Source: Anaerolineae bacterium (GTDB taxonomy: Bacteria > Chloroflexota > Anaerolineae > Promineifilales > Promineifilaceae). From it: a stretch of 64,000 nucleotides of DNA. The translations under genes and the position numbers were made by a program. Of this stretch, positions 25,110-33,800 are shown one piece after another; the first letter of the stretch is position 1, and the number at the start of each line of letters is the position of its first letter. Under the pieces are notes generated by a model, which saw nothing but the letters and a program-made list of their open reading frames with translations, made no database searches and was not told the DNA's origin. Where the stretch lies: contig JAHDWK010000009.1 of NCBI GenBank assembly GCA_023382655.1, positions 130,190 to 194,189 on the forward strand, in the 5' to 3' direction.

Positions 25110-26816
25110 TCACCGATTACCGATGACTGATTGGCCGGTGTGGCACTGCAAAATGTAGAGATGGTAACGGGGGCCGGTGGGGGCGTCTTTGAGCAGGAGG
25201 GTGAATTCTAATTCTACCGGTTTGTCATAAATGGTTTGCAGGCGATTGAGCGCGTGGCGCATGAGTTTGATGAACCGGGTGTCTTGGGTGAGGGCTTTGA
25301 AGGTGATGGCGGGGGCAGGACCATCGGGGGTAATCACGGCCGTGACCATATTATTATCCCGTGACATACCCATATCATCCAACAGGTTGGTGATGGGGAT
25401 ATGCTCAAACTGGTTGGTTTCCAGATTCACTACCTTGATCGTCTGTTGGTTGACCTCTGCCAGACTGCTGTCGGGCGTGTCTGGTTGGGCGCGCGTCGGG
25501 TTAAGGGCAATAATACATGACTGTTGCGCTCCCTCCTCGCTATTAATGCGGTCGGCAAAGCCCCATATCAGCCGCAGACAGCCATCCTCTTTGCGCCCGC
25601 CGGTTTGCTGGTGGAACGGGTTTTTGCTCCAGCCGGCGCCGACGATGGTGGGGAAGAAGTAACGGCCGTGCCGTTCCCCTACCAGTGGTTGGATCATAAT
25701 TGCCATCCGTTCGTCGTAATCAATCAGCCCATATTTTTCGCGGGCGCTCATGGCGTTGGGGTCAAAGGTACTGGCATAAATGCGGCGAATGGCATTGAGC
25801 AGGTCGGCCAGGTTTTCGTCCGGGGTTGCCTGATTGGGGCAAAAGACGGTGGCATATTTCCCGGCAAAGGCGTAGTCCAGATGGTCTTCCAGCAGGGAGG
25901 AGGAGCGGACGATGAAGGGACGGCCGTGAAACTGCACCAATACCTCGCGCAAATGATCCACCAAAAAGTCTGGTAGTTCGCCGGCCATGCAGGCAGCCAC
26001 AATTTTGGGGTATTGCGCCTGCCGTTCGGCGTCGGGCAGATACTTTTGGTTCACAAACCGTTCCAGTTTGTTCAGGTATAAAAACTCATAAATCAGTTCG
26101 GAGCCAACAAAAAATGTATCCGGCACGTGCACAAAGGGGCGTAAATCTGGCCCCAACTCGGCCCGATTTAGTTGCAGGATTTTCCAGGCGAGTACCATAC
26201 CGCTGGCCTTGCCCCCAATTTTGCCGCGCCCAATGAGCCGCTCATACACCCAACGCAGGTCTTGAATGGTGAATACATTTTTAGCTACGGCAATAAAGGG
26301 TAGTTGATCGCTCATCAGCCGTTTGATTAGCACGACTTTGATCTCTTCCAGATGGTGTTTAATTTTTTCTTGCTGTGGCGGCGGCAGGGCGTCGTAGTTT
26401 CCGCCTTGCTGGAAGAGCAGCGCCCAGGGGGCAACTTCGGGGTTGAATGTTAATTCTGTCTTGTTGGTGGAGACGTGCTGGTTGCGCAGGATGTCTTCTA
26501 CAATTTGCTCCAGCAAGGAGATGCCCAGATTGTTGGCAAAGAGGGCGTCGGTGTGATAGTCGCGGATGGCTTCCAGGCGGCGCTGCCAGGCGCTTTCGTC
26601 CTCCTGGTACAGGGGGTTGCTGAGGCCCTCGCGCCGTTGGGATTCTATGGCCAGGTTTTTAACTTCTTGCTCAAAGATGGTTTTGGAAATGATGCCACGC
26701 TGGAATAGTTCTTCGCGCATACGCAGGCGGATGCGGTCGCTTAAGATGGGGTATTGGGCCAGTTTGACGTATACGTCTATGGCCGGGGTGGTGCTGCGCA
26801 AGGGGGTGGTGGGCAT
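25110..26816 (-). CDS. PEP/pyruvate-binding (PPDK_N, ATP-grasp) domain protein, 568 aa
   Basis: The N-terminal 180 residues are helical and unrecognised. From about residue 195 the ATP-grasp domain of pyruvate phosphate dikinase/PEP synthase begins: RGKIGGKASGMVLAWKIL, then the hallmark PFIVRSSSLLEDHLDYAFAGKYATVF and VGAGWSKNPFHQQ. The swivelling phosphohistidine and PEP-binding domains of the full enzymes are absent, so it cannot be a complete PPDK or PpsA. It may phosphorylate another protein or a different acceptor. It lies 5 nt downstream of the DUF2277 gene and behind a histidine kinase, suggesting one operon. No clear Shine-Dalgarno site was found before the ATG. Confidence 0.8.
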   Translation of the reverse strand: MPTTPLRSTTPAIDVYVKLAQYPILSDRIRLRMREELFQRGIISKTIFEQEVKNLAIESQRREGLSNPLYQEDESAWQRRLEAIRDYHTDALFANNLGISLLEQIVEDILRNQHVSTNKTELTFNPEVAPWALLFQQGGNYDALPPPQQEKIKHHLEEIKVVLIKRLMSDQLPFIAVAKNVFTIQDLRWVYERLIGRGKIGGKASGMVLAWKILQLNRAELGPDLRPFVHVPDTFFVGSELIYEFLYLNKLERFVNQKYLPDAERQAQYPKIVAACMAGELPDFLVDHLREVLVQFHGRPFIVRSSSLLEDHLDYAFAGKYATVFCPNQATPDENLADLLNAIRRIYASTFDPNAMSAREKYGLIDYDERMAIMIQPLVGERHGRYFFPTIVGAGWSKNPFHQQTGGRKEDGCLRLIWGFADRINSEEGAQQSCIIALNPTRAQPDTPDSSLAEVNQQTIKVVNLETNQFEHIPITNLLDDMGMSRDNNMVTAVITPDGPAPAITFKALTQDTRFIKLMRHALNRLQTIYDKPVELEFTLLLKDAPTGPRYHLYILQCHTGQSVIGNR

Positions 26817-26821
26817 GGGCC

Positions 26822-27019
26822 TTATCTCTGAACGGCATCCAACAAATGTTTGGTTATAGCGGCGATGTCGGCTACGGCCGTGTTAAATGCTGCTTCGTTG
26901 GTCTTTGACGGTTTCTGGTAGCCGGTCACTTTACGCACAAATTGTAGCGCGGCAGCCTCACATTCTTCAAGGGTGGCGGGCTGTTCCGGTTGGCGTAGTT
27001 TTTTGATGTTGCGACACAT
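26822..27019 (-). CDS. DUF2277 family protein, 65 aa
   Basis: The opening MCRNIKKLRQPEQPAT and the block EAAALQFVRKVTGYQKPS are the signature of DUF2277, a short conserved protein family without known function. The rest (NEAAFNTAVADIAAITKHLL) is helical. AGGAGAAAATT precedes the ATG. Its first 53 nt overlap, in another frame, the end of the histidine kinase gene, and only 5 nt separate it from the PPDK_N gene, so all three are likely co-transcribed and partly translationally coupled. Confidence 0.85.
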   Translation of the reverse strand: MCRNIKKLRQPEQPATLEECEAAALQFVRKVTGYQKPSKTNEAAFNTAVADIAAITKHLLDAVQR

Positions 27020-27980
27020 AATTTTCTCCTGGCAGGGTGAAGTAAAAGAGGCTGCCCTGGCCGGGTTTGCTTTCTACGCCTACTTCGCCGCCTAGTTTTT
27101 CGATGATGCGGTAGACGATGGAGAGGCCCAGGCCATAGCTATCGTGGCGGCTGGTATTCAGGCGGGTGAACTCTTTGAATAACAAAGATACCTGCTCCGG
27201 GGGGATGCCGGGGCCGTTGTCTTGTACCCAGAAGCGTACCATGTGGTTGTTCTGGTAGGCATAGCCGAGAGTGAGTTGGGGTGGCCGGCCGCCATATTTC
27301 AGGCCGTTGCTGAGGTAGTTCATCCATACTTCTTCTACCCAGGGGGCGTAACCGACGGCCGACGGCCATTCGGCCGGGTAGTTGATTTGCCCGCCACTTT
27401 GCTCGATGAGGCCAACCAATTGGGCTTCGGCGTGGGCGATGAGTTCGGGCATGTTCAGCACGGCCGTGTCCACATCCTGATTGCGTATCTGTGACAGCAG
27501 CAGCAGTTCTTTGATGATGATATCCATCTTCTGGCTGGAATTTTCAATATGGCTCACCATTTCCAGGGCTTTGGGGGAGGAAGCGCCGTTTAATTGCCGC
27601 TTGAGTACGCCGGCATACCCGCGGATGGTGAACAGTGGGTTTTTCAGATCGTGGGCGACGGTGTGGGCATATGCTTCCAATTCGGCGTTGCTGATCGCCA
27701 GTTCCCGATTGATATTCAGCAGTTCGGCATTTTGTGTTTCCACAATTTGTTGATAATGCACCACCAGCCGGGCGATGAGGTAAGAAGGGATGCCGCTGCC
27801 CACAATCACAATGGCCATCGCCGGGCGAATGACGATCATGTTGTTGGTGAAATACAGCAGCACGGCCGTGACCGCCATTGCCAATGCCATAGAAATCACC
27901 GTAATCTTCCACGGTCGGTTGATCAATTGAAAGCGTCTAAGCGGGAGTTTGCGCTGTTTTGGATATGTTGCGTCTGTCAT
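26967..27980 (-). CDS. Membrane histidine kinase, 337 aa
   Basis: Two N-terminal transmembrane helices (about residues 25-45 and 50-75), a coiled linker, a HisKA domain with EAYAHTVAHDLKNPLFTIRGYAG holding the phospho-His, and HATPase with NYLSNGLKYGG, DNGPGIPPE and DSYGLGLSIVYRI. There is almost no extracytoplasmic domain, so it probably senses within the membrane or through a partner. No response regulator is next to it. The last 18 codons overlap the start of the DUF2277 gene. No clear ribosome site before the ATG. Confidence 0.85.
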   Translation of the reverse strand: MTDATYPKQRKLPLRRFQLINRPWKITVISMALAMAVTAVLLYFTNNMIVIRPAMAIVIVGSGIPSYLIARLVVHYQQIVETQNAELLNINRELAISNAELEAYAHTVAHDLKNPLFTIRGYAGVLKRQLNGASSPKALEMVSHIENSSQKMDIIIKELLLLSQIRNQDVDTAVLNMPELIAHAEAQLVGLIEQSGGQINYPAEWPSAVGYAPWVEEVWMNYLSNGLKYGGRPPQLTLGYAYQNNHMVRFWVQDNGPGIPPEQVSLLFKEFTRLNTSRHDSYGLGLSIVYRIIEKLGGEVGVESKPGQGSLFYFTLPGENYVSQHQKTTPTGTARHP

Positions 27981-28080
27981 CTGTACTGCTCGATTACACC
28001 AGGGTAACGGCGCAATCGTAACACAGCCCGGCTGATTGGGCTATCCCCCTGTGGTAGGAGTGGGGAAGGAAATGACGTGA

Positions 28081-28109
28081 TTGATGGGTGTGGGGGACGG
28101 CCGTATAAT
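28081..28109 (+). promoter_or_regulatory. Promoter of FkbM gene: TTGATG-N17-TATAAT
   Basis: TTGATG at 28,081-28,086, a 17-nt spacer and TATAAT at 28,104-28,109. The first T of the -10 box is the last base of an ACGGCCGT octamer. The ATG follows 9 nt later without a Shine-Dalgarno site, so the mRNA should be leaderless or nearly so. Confidence 0.7.
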
Positions 28110-28118
28110 TCCCAAACC

Positions 28119-28937
28119 ATGAAGACAAAAATCATTCGCCACGTTTATCAATATCGTCACTTTTTTGGGCGATTCCTGCCCCAACGTCCCATTCTACTCA
28201 ACTTAAAAGATTTCAAGATGTACGTGGAATTGACGGATTGGGCTGTTGGTGGCCGCATTGCTGTCAATCGCCACTACGAAGCCCATGTCACCGATCTCCT
28301 GCGGACAATGATCCGGCCAGATACTGTGCTGCTCGATGTGGGCGCAAATATCGGTTATTACACCCTCATGGCCGCAGCGCACATTGGACACACCGGCAAA
28401 GTGATTTCCTTTGAACCAGGCAAACATAATTGTGCCCTTATACAGATGAGCCTGGCAGCCAATGGGTTTCAGAATGTAGAACTTTACCCCCTGGCCGTTT
28501 CTAACAAACATGAAACCATCGGTTTCTCTTGCGGAGAAGGGAGCAGCAATGGCATCATTGTCCCCCTGGAAATTGCTCTGGAACAAGTCGAAGCAGTGGC
28601 CCTGGATGACTTTTTAGCCGAAGTGCCCCACATATCCATTCTGAAGATGGATATTGAAGGAGTAGAGGGGCGCGCTTTACAAGGCATGAAACAACTCATT
28701 CAAAAGCATCACCCGCTTATATTTACCGAATTTAACCCCGCCGCTTTAGAAAATCGCTCAGGAATGCTGCCAGAGGCATTTTTGGATGCACTGCGCACTT
28801 TGAACTATGATCTTCATGTTTTGCACCGCAAGGGAGGGCAAAATAAAGAGCCGCAAAACAATGCCCAGATTATGGATTGTTTTCGCCGGGAATCCTCGAA
28901 TCATTTGGATTTGATCGCTTATCCAATCAAATCATAA
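28119..28937 (+). CDS. FkbM family methyltransferase, 272 aa
   Basis: A class I SAM-dependent methyltransferase. Motif I is LLDVGANIGYYTLMAAAHIG, followed by VISFEPGKHN, AVSNKHETIGF and the FkbM-typical ILKMDIEGVEGRALQGM, then HPLIFTEFNP. FkbM enzymes O-methylate sugars or polyketides, often in glycan or secondary-metabolite loci. No such locus surrounds it here, so the acceptor is unknown. The ATG at 28,119 is chosen for the promoter placed 9 nt upstream; an in-frame ATG at 28,077 would lie upstream of the -10 box. It is convergent with hppA. Confidence 0.85.
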   Translation: MKTKIIRHVYQYRHFFGRFLPQRPILLNLKDFKMYVELTDWAVGGRIAVNRHYEAHVTDLLRTMIRPDTVLLDVGANIGYYTLMAAAHIGHTGKVISFEPGKHNCALIQMSLAANGFQNVELYPLAVSNKHETIGFSCGEGSSNGIIVPLEIALEQVEAVALDDFLAEVPHISILKMDIEGVEGRALQGMKQLIQKHHPLIFTEFNPAALENRSGMLPEAFLDALRTLNYDLHVLHRKGGQNKEPQNNAQIMDCFRRESSNHLDLIAYPIKS

Positions 28938-29026
28938 TTGTGCCGCCACCGCCAACGCCAAAAATAACCATTCACGTTGAGCAAAATAAACGTAACCCGG
29001 CGGTGACGCCGGCGCAGCGGCAGGAC

Positions 29027-31366
29027 CTAATGAGCGACACTGACGGCCGTAGCCGGCTCCTCCAATATCTCCACTTCACGCTTTGAGCGGGTGATGGCCC
29101 ACCACAAACTGGCCAGGAGCAGTCCAACCACCACAACCATACCCAGGCTCAGCCCATGATAACGCACAATAATAGGCGCAATAATCAAACTAATGATATT
29201 AACCACCTTAATCATCGGATTGAGGGCCGGGCCGGCCGTATCTTTGAGCGGATCCCCCACCGTATCACCCACCACACTGGCCTTGTGCCGCTCCGACCCT
29301 TTACCCGTGCCGGCGGCCAGATTGCGCGGCTCATCCTCAATGGTCTTCTTGGCATTGTCCCAGGCCCCGCCCGCATTCGACATGAAAACCGCTAACAACT
29401 GCCCGGAGAGGATGATCCCGGCCAGGAAGCCGCCTAACGCCTCCACATTCAGTATCAGGCCAACAGCCACAGGCGTCACCACGGCAATCGTGGCCAGGTT
29501 GATGAGATCACGCTGCGCCGCGACGGTGGAAATCGTTACCGCCCGCGCGTAATCAGGTTTCACCGTCCCTTCCAGGATGCCAGGGATGCGGAACTGGCGG
29601 CGCACTTCGGCCACCATTTGCCCCGCTGCCCGGCTGACTGCTTTAATTGCCAGTGAGGAGAAAAGCCAGGGCAGAGCGCCGCCCAATAAAAAGCCCACAA
29701 AAACGACCGGTTCCGATATACGGATGCCCCCGGCCAACGCCGTGGGATCAATACGGGTAACGTCAGTGATAAAGGAGCCAAACAGAGACACGGCCGCGAT
29801 TACCGCCGAGCCGATAGCAATACCCTTGGTGATCGCCTTGGTAGTATTGCCCACCGCGTCCAGGTCGGCCATGATCTGGCGCGCGTTCTCATCCAGGCCA
29901 GCCATCTCGCCGATACCGTTGGCATTGTCAGAAATAGGGCCAAAAGAGTCCATGGCCACGTTATTTCCGGTCAGGGTCAACATACCAATGCCGGTCAGGG
30001 CCACGCCATACAGCACAAAGACCGTCTGCATGGCGGCGGCCGTAAACGCCGAACCATTGTCAATGTACTGCTCCACGGGCACCCCGGCATAGAGCAGAAT
30101 GGCGGCGCTAATGGTCAGGGCAATGACGACCACAGACCAGACGCTGGATTCATAACCCACCCCCAGACCAGACAAGATGGTGGTAGCCGGGCCACTGCGT
30201 GTGCTTTCCCGGATTTCCTTGACCGGCGCATTGTGGGTGCCGGTGAAATAATCGGTCAGGCGATCAATGACGATAGCCAGGGCCACACCGACGGTGGTGG
30301 AGAGGAACGGCCGCCACCAGCCCCCCGGTACGTCTCGCATATAAAAGAAGGCAACAATGCCAAACAAAACGACGGAGATGGCGGCCGAGGTCAGGAAGCC
30401 CCGAAAGATAGCCGCCATGGCGGCTTTGCTTCCGCCCGCCAGTCCTTTTACCAGGTACGTGCCGACGATGGAGGCCAGCACACCAATCCCGCGCACCAGC
30501 AGCGGAAACAGAATCCACTCGATATGGCCGGTGATGGCCGTCAGGGCCAGGCCCAAAATCAGGGCCGAGACAATCGTCACTTCGTAAGACTCGAAGATGT
30601 CCGCGGCCATACCGGCGCAGTCGCCCACATTGTCACCCACCAGGTCGGCGATAACGGCCGCATTGCGGGGGTCATCTTCCGGCATATCTTGCTCCACCTT
30701 ACCCACCAGGTCAGCGCCTACGTCTGCCGCTTTGGTGAAGATGCCGCCGCCAACCCGCATAAACAAGGCCACCAATGTGCCGCCAAAGCCAAAACCAAGC
30801 AGGGCGTCCGGCGCGGCCTTGGCAAAGATGATAAAGATGGTGGTGCCCCCTAACAGACCCAGGCCGTCGGTCAACATGCCCGTAATGGTGCCGGTGCGGT
30901 AGGCAATACGCAGGGCGTCGCTGAAACTGTGGCGGGCCGCCGAGGCCACGCGCACATTACCCTGCACGGCCATGCGCATCCCAATCTGCCCCACCAGTAA
31001 TGAAAAGCCGGCGCCCATGATGAAGGCTACGGCCCGGCCGGCGCCGATCAGTATGCGGATGGTGTCCTCACTCTGCCCTTCAAACCGCTCCAGGGCCTCC
31101 GGGCTGGGGGGCACAATGTAGACGCTGAGAAAGAGGGCGATGGTCAGTACGGCGATGAACGGTAAGATCGTGCGCAACTGGCGGTTCAGATAAGCATCGG
31201 CGCCCTGACGGATTGCTTCCCATACCACCAGCATTTCTGGTGTGCCCTTATCGGCGCGCAAAATCTGGCGGCGCAGGAAAACGGCGTAGACAAGGCCCAA
31301 GATAGAGACACCAAGCACGGCCCACACCGCGATTGTCTCAAATTGTGTTAAACCCATCGTACTCAT
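29027..31366 (-). CDS. hppA: Membrane-bound proton-pumping pyrophosphatase, K+-independent type, 779 aa
   Basis: Couples pyrophosphate hydrolysis to ion transport across the membrane. About 16 hydrophobic helices are visible, with the catalytic acidic blocks GGGIFTKAADVGADLVGKVE, DDPRNAAVIADLVGDNVGDC, DNANGIGEMAGLDENARQI and, near the C-terminus, KASVVGDTVGDPLKDTAGPA. At the position that separates subfamilies the sequence is GNTTKAITKG; a Lys here marks K+-independent enzymes, which are proton pumps, while K+-dependent ones carry Ala. GAGGAGAT precedes the ATG. No exact ACGGCCGT lies between about 29,060 and 32,400, unlike most genes here. Likely recycles biosynthetic PPi. Confidence 0.95.
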   Translation of the reverse strand: MSTMGLTQFETIAVWAVLGVSILGLVYAVFLRRQILRADKGTPEMLVVWEAIRQGADAYLNRQLRTILPFIAVLTIALFLSVYIVPPSPEALERFEGQSEDTIRILIGAGRAVAFIMGAGFSLLVGQIGMRMAVQGNVRVASAARHSFSDALRIAYRTGTITGMLTDGLGLLGGTTIFIIFAKAAPDALLGFGFGGTLVALFMRVGGGIFTKAADVGADLVGKVEQDMPEDDPRNAAVIADLVGDNVGDCAGMAADIFESYEVTIVSALILGLALTAITGHIEWILFPLLVRGIGVLASIVGTYLVKGLAGGSKAAMAAIFRGFLTSAAISVVLFGIVAFFYMRDVPGGWWRPFLSTTVGVALAIVIDRLTDYFTGTHNAPVKEIRESTRSGPATTILSGLGVGYESSVWSVVVIALTISAAILLYAGVPVEQYIDNGSAFTAAAMQTVFVLYGVALTGIGMLTLTGNNVAMDSFGPISDNANGIGEMAGLDENARQIMADLDAVGNTTKAITKGIAIGSAVIAAVSLFGSFITDVTRIDPTALAGGIRISEPVVFVGFLLGGALPWLFSSLAIKAVSRAAGQMVAEVRRQFRIPGILEGTVKPDYARAVTISTVAAQRDLINLATIAVVTPVAVGLILNVEALGGFLAGIILSGQLLAVFMSNAGGAWDNAKKTIEDEPRNLAAGTGKGSERHKASVVGDTVGDPLKDTAGPALNPMIKVVNIISLIIAPIIVRYHGLSLGMVVVVGLLLASLWWAITRSKREVEILEEPATAVSVAH

Positions 31367-31381
31367 GAGCGATCTCCTCTC

Positions 31382-31411
31382 AAAAAAAAAGCCGGAATAG
31401 TTCTTCCGGCT
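31382..31411 (-). terminator. Intrinsic terminator of the gene at 31,427
   Basis: On the minus strand the stem AGCCGGAA/TTCCGGCT with a 6-nt loop is followed directly by nine U. It stands between the unknown gene and the hppA ribosome site, so hppA must have its own promoter or depend on read-through. Confidence 0.85.
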
Positions 31412-31426
31412 GATTTCAGATTTCTT

Positions 31427-32197
31427 TTACATAGATGTATTGGCCGACTGCCACCAGCGATAATACTTATTGCGCAGCTCATCTAATGAGGGCAAGGGGA
31501 AGTAGACTAATTTGTCTGCATTGCCGATGAAAATGCCATTCTTGATGGTGCGATAGGGAAACTCGATGGCCTGTACACGGTTGACCATCTTGGTATGAAT
31601 GTGTTTTGTTCTGATTTCGACCAGGCATTCGCGCAGGTGGTGAATGTTGGCGTAGGGTAAATCTTCTACTGCCCCTGATTCGGGATTGTAGGCCAGTTGA
31701 CCTAACTGCAACTCCACGAAGGCAATGGCCGGTATATGAATCATGCTTTCGGGGTCTTTGATCAGGAAGTCGTAGAAATCAAGGGGGTTGGCCGTGCTGA
31801 CGACTAAGGGCGTCACCGGCGCGATTTCCTGGTACATATGCAACCCGGGGGTATGTTCTGGATAATCAAAGGATGGTTCCAGGGCTAATGATTGGCCGTA
31901 GGCCGTCACCAGATGCAGGCGCTGCATAGCGGCGATGGGCACATGTTCCAGAACGCGGTAGGTGGCGATGTAAACGGAGCGTTTAGGCGAGCCATTGGCA
32001 TGGGGGACACAACGGGCCAGCCCTTCGTCAATGCGGAAAAAATCGTGGCGAAAGTTGGGGTCTAGTTCGACGAACATGGCTTCACCGTGCCGTTTTTTGG
32101 TGGTGCCCACGGTGTAGTAGGTGCTAAACTCTTCTGGCGACAGCATGGAGGCAATCAATGCTTCGGGGGTGAGGGATAAGTATAAGTGGATAGTCAT
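31427..32197 (-). CDS. Conserved-looking hypothetical protein, 256 aa
   Basis: Not recognised. A soluble protein without signal peptide or membrane helix. It has regular alternation of strands and helices, an N-terminal TPEALIASMLSPEEFSTYY, and a central GLHMYQEIAPVTPLVVSTANPLDFYDFL; the C-terminal half holds FVELQLGQLAYNPESG and HHLRECLVEIRTK. No catalytic motif is evident. A clear AAGGAG site precedes the ATG and a strong terminator follows the stop, so it is a real single-gene unit. Confidence 0.7.
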   Translation of the reverse strand: MTIHLYLSLTPEALIASMLSPEEFSTYYTVGTTKKRHGEAMFVELDPNFRHDFFRIDEGLARCVPHANGSPKRSVYIATYRVLEHVPIAAMQRLHLVTAYGQSLALEPSFDYPEHTPGLHMYQEIAPVTPLVVSTANPLDFYDFLIKDPESMIHIPAIAFVELQLGQLAYNPESGAVEDLPYANIHHLRECLVEIRTKHIHTKMVNRVQAIEFPYRTIKNGIFIGNADKLVYFPLPSLDELRNKYYRWWQSANTSM

Positions 32198-32580
32198 CTA
32201 TCGTACTCCTTCTTGAAAGGGATGTAGAGCCAAAGCCACAAACCAGCCAGCATAACTTTTTCCTGACGAACAAAGTTGATGGAGACAGGTGTGGTATGCT
32301 TTCAATAAGCCATTATAGGCAATGGGGTAGGGCTGTCTAATGACATTCCTCATCCTATTTTCAAACGTATATCAGCCAGATTGAACAAGATTTGGTGGGA
32401 CGGCCGTAGCAACCGGCAAAGACCTCAATGCCGCATAATCTGAACAGGGAAACGGCCGTCTGGTTAGCTTCCAGACGGGGTGACGGCCGTATAACTCCCC
32501 TCATCTGCTCTGGCCGGCGCCCAGCGAGCCAGTGTCGTCCGTTCTGGAGACCGACCATAGCCCGCGAGATCTTAATAGCG
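32198..32580. other. Gene-free stretch with three ACGGCCGT
   Basis: No coding frame with a supported start is seen. Three ACGGCCGT octamers lie within 100 bp (about 32,400, 32,452 and 32,483). CCGTCTGG and CCAGACGG form a small hairpin at about 32,455-32,478. The third octamer continues into TATAACTCCC, resembling the promoters at 28.1 and 33.8 kb, but without a -35 and without a gene behind it. Confidence 0.5.
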
Positions 32581-33348
32581 TTAGCACCCCAGGACAATGC
32601 CAAAATGTGTCCACAGCGCCTCTGTATAGGCCGCTTCATTGGCTAATTCTTGCTCCTGTCGTTCGCCATTCTGTGTTGTAATCAGCCGCATCCCACTCAA
32701 GGTGATGCGCCCTTCTGGTGTGGCGCGGGAACAAACACGACGCTGCGTAAAATGTGATTCCGGTGAGGTCTGGTGATAGTAGCACATGGCGGCGTAGTCG
32801 GCATATTGATACGGTTTTTGCGTAAATCGAAATTGCGGGGACCAGATACCGTCATAGTCTCTTTGGCTCAGGCGCCAATATGCTCCATCTGCTTGCACAC
32901 GATAGGCGCGACGATTGTCGCCTTTGCCTGGCGCCTGTTCCTGGGGACTATCCAGGCGTAGCGGCTCAAGGAATGAATCCCCAAAGCCCACATCTACCAG
33001 CCAACGCTCCTCAAGTTCCACCATCAGCGTCATATGGTCAAACGCTGGCCCATAAGAGGTCTCATCTCTGGCGACAGCCGCCGAGAGCATGGTGACCTTA
33101 AAACCCAAAGCGCGCAGCAAGGCGGCAAACAAACCATTTAATTCATAACAAAAACCACCACGCCGGTGGGTCACAATTTTGGCATACAGCGCTTCGTCCG
33201 CCAAGACGATGGCTTCCCCACTATGAATACTCAGGTTCTCAAATGGAACCGTGTATAAATGCGCCAACTGTAGCTCCCTTAACGTGTGGGGGGTTAGTTT
33301 CAATGACCCACGATAGTTGATTCTTTCCAGGTATGTTTGGATATTCAT
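32581..33348 (-). CDS. nat: Arylamine N-acetyltransferase, 255 aa
   Basis: Transfers acetyl from acetyl-CoA to arylamines and hydrazines. The catalytic triad is visible: Cys in HRRGGFCYELNGLFAALL, His in GPAFDHMTLMV and Asp in RWLVDVGFGDSFLEPL. The opening YLERINYRGSLKLTPHTLR and HLYTVPFENLSIH also match the family. The start at 33,348 is set by AAGGAGCAG; the open frame continues 23 codons upstream without support. Upstream lies a 15-bp direct repeat that could be an operator. Confidence 0.92.
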   Translation of the reverse strand: MNIQTYLERINYRGSLKLTPHTLRELQLAHLYTVPFENLSIHSGEAIVLADEALYAKIVTHRRGGFCYELNGLFAALLRALGFKVTMLSAAVARDETSYGPAFDHMTLMVELEERWLVDVGFGDSFLEPLRLDSPQEQAPGKGDNRRAYRVQADGAYWRLSQRDYDGIWSPQFRFTQKPYQYADYAAMCYYHQTSPESHFTQRRVCSRATPEGRITLSGMRLITTQNGERQEQELANEAAYTEALWTHFGIVLGC

Positions 33349-33423
33349 TCGCTGCTCCTTCTGCCTGATATTTTTGTCTGCCTGTGGCGCACACAATACT
33401 ATGGCCGGTCTCTTCATGTCCCA

Positions 33424-33461
33424 TATCCTTAGGACAGGTAGTGCCTTATCTTTGGGACAGG
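33424..33461. promoter_or_regulatory. Direct-repeat operator candidate upstream of nat
   Basis: TATCCTTAGGACAGG (33,424-33,438) and TATCTTTGGGACAGG (33,447-33,461) repeat with a 23-bp period and two mismatches, 75-115 nt before the nat ATG. The spacing of about two helical turns suits a regulator binding one face of the DNA. No regulator gene is next to it. Confidence 0.4.
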
Positions 33462-33499
33462 CAGAAGCAGCGTTTTTTTAATTCTTGTTCTTTAGCCGT

Positions 33500-33655
33500 T
33501 TAGCCATCCAGCCCCAATAGTTCGCGCAGGTTTTGTTGATTGGTGGGGTCGGCGTCTTTAATGGCGCGGCCTGATAGCTGGTGGGCACGGCCGTACCACC
33601 CCCGCAGCGCCTCCATATCTGCCGGATAGCGGGCAAAATGTTTGGTTGGCGGTGT
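33500..33655 (-). pseudogene. Possible remnant coding segment
   Basis: In the minus frame the last 52 codons before a TAG read TPPTKHFARYPADMEALRGW and later NQQNLRELLGLDG, which looks like the C-terminus of a real protein. The upstream part of the frame is low complexity and overlaps an opposing promoter-like site. No start or family could be identified. Confidence 0.3.
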
Positions 33656-33771
33656 GGAGGAGGGGGTGGGAACGGCCGTAGCCTCCCCTTGCCCTATTCT
33701 GCCGATGTGATTATTGCATTTTCGCCCGGTGTAGCGTGATTTGAAGACCGGCCACAGCAGAAAGAATAGGA

Positions 33772-33800
33772 TTGAGTGGAAGGGGGTACGGCCGTATAAT
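33772..33800 (+). promoter_or_regulatory. Orphan promoter TTGAGT-N17-TATAAT
   Basis: TTGAGT at 33,772-33,777 and TATAAT at 33,795-33,800 with a 17-nt spacer. The -10 box begins with the last T of ACGGCCGT, as in the FkbM promoter. No convincing gene follows on the plus strand, so it is either a relic or drives a short RNA. Confidence 0.5.

Noticed and set aside
32401..32495. Third ACGGCCGTATAAC site as a promoter
   Set aside because: No -35 at 16-18 nt and no gene behind it; used only as support for the recurring module.
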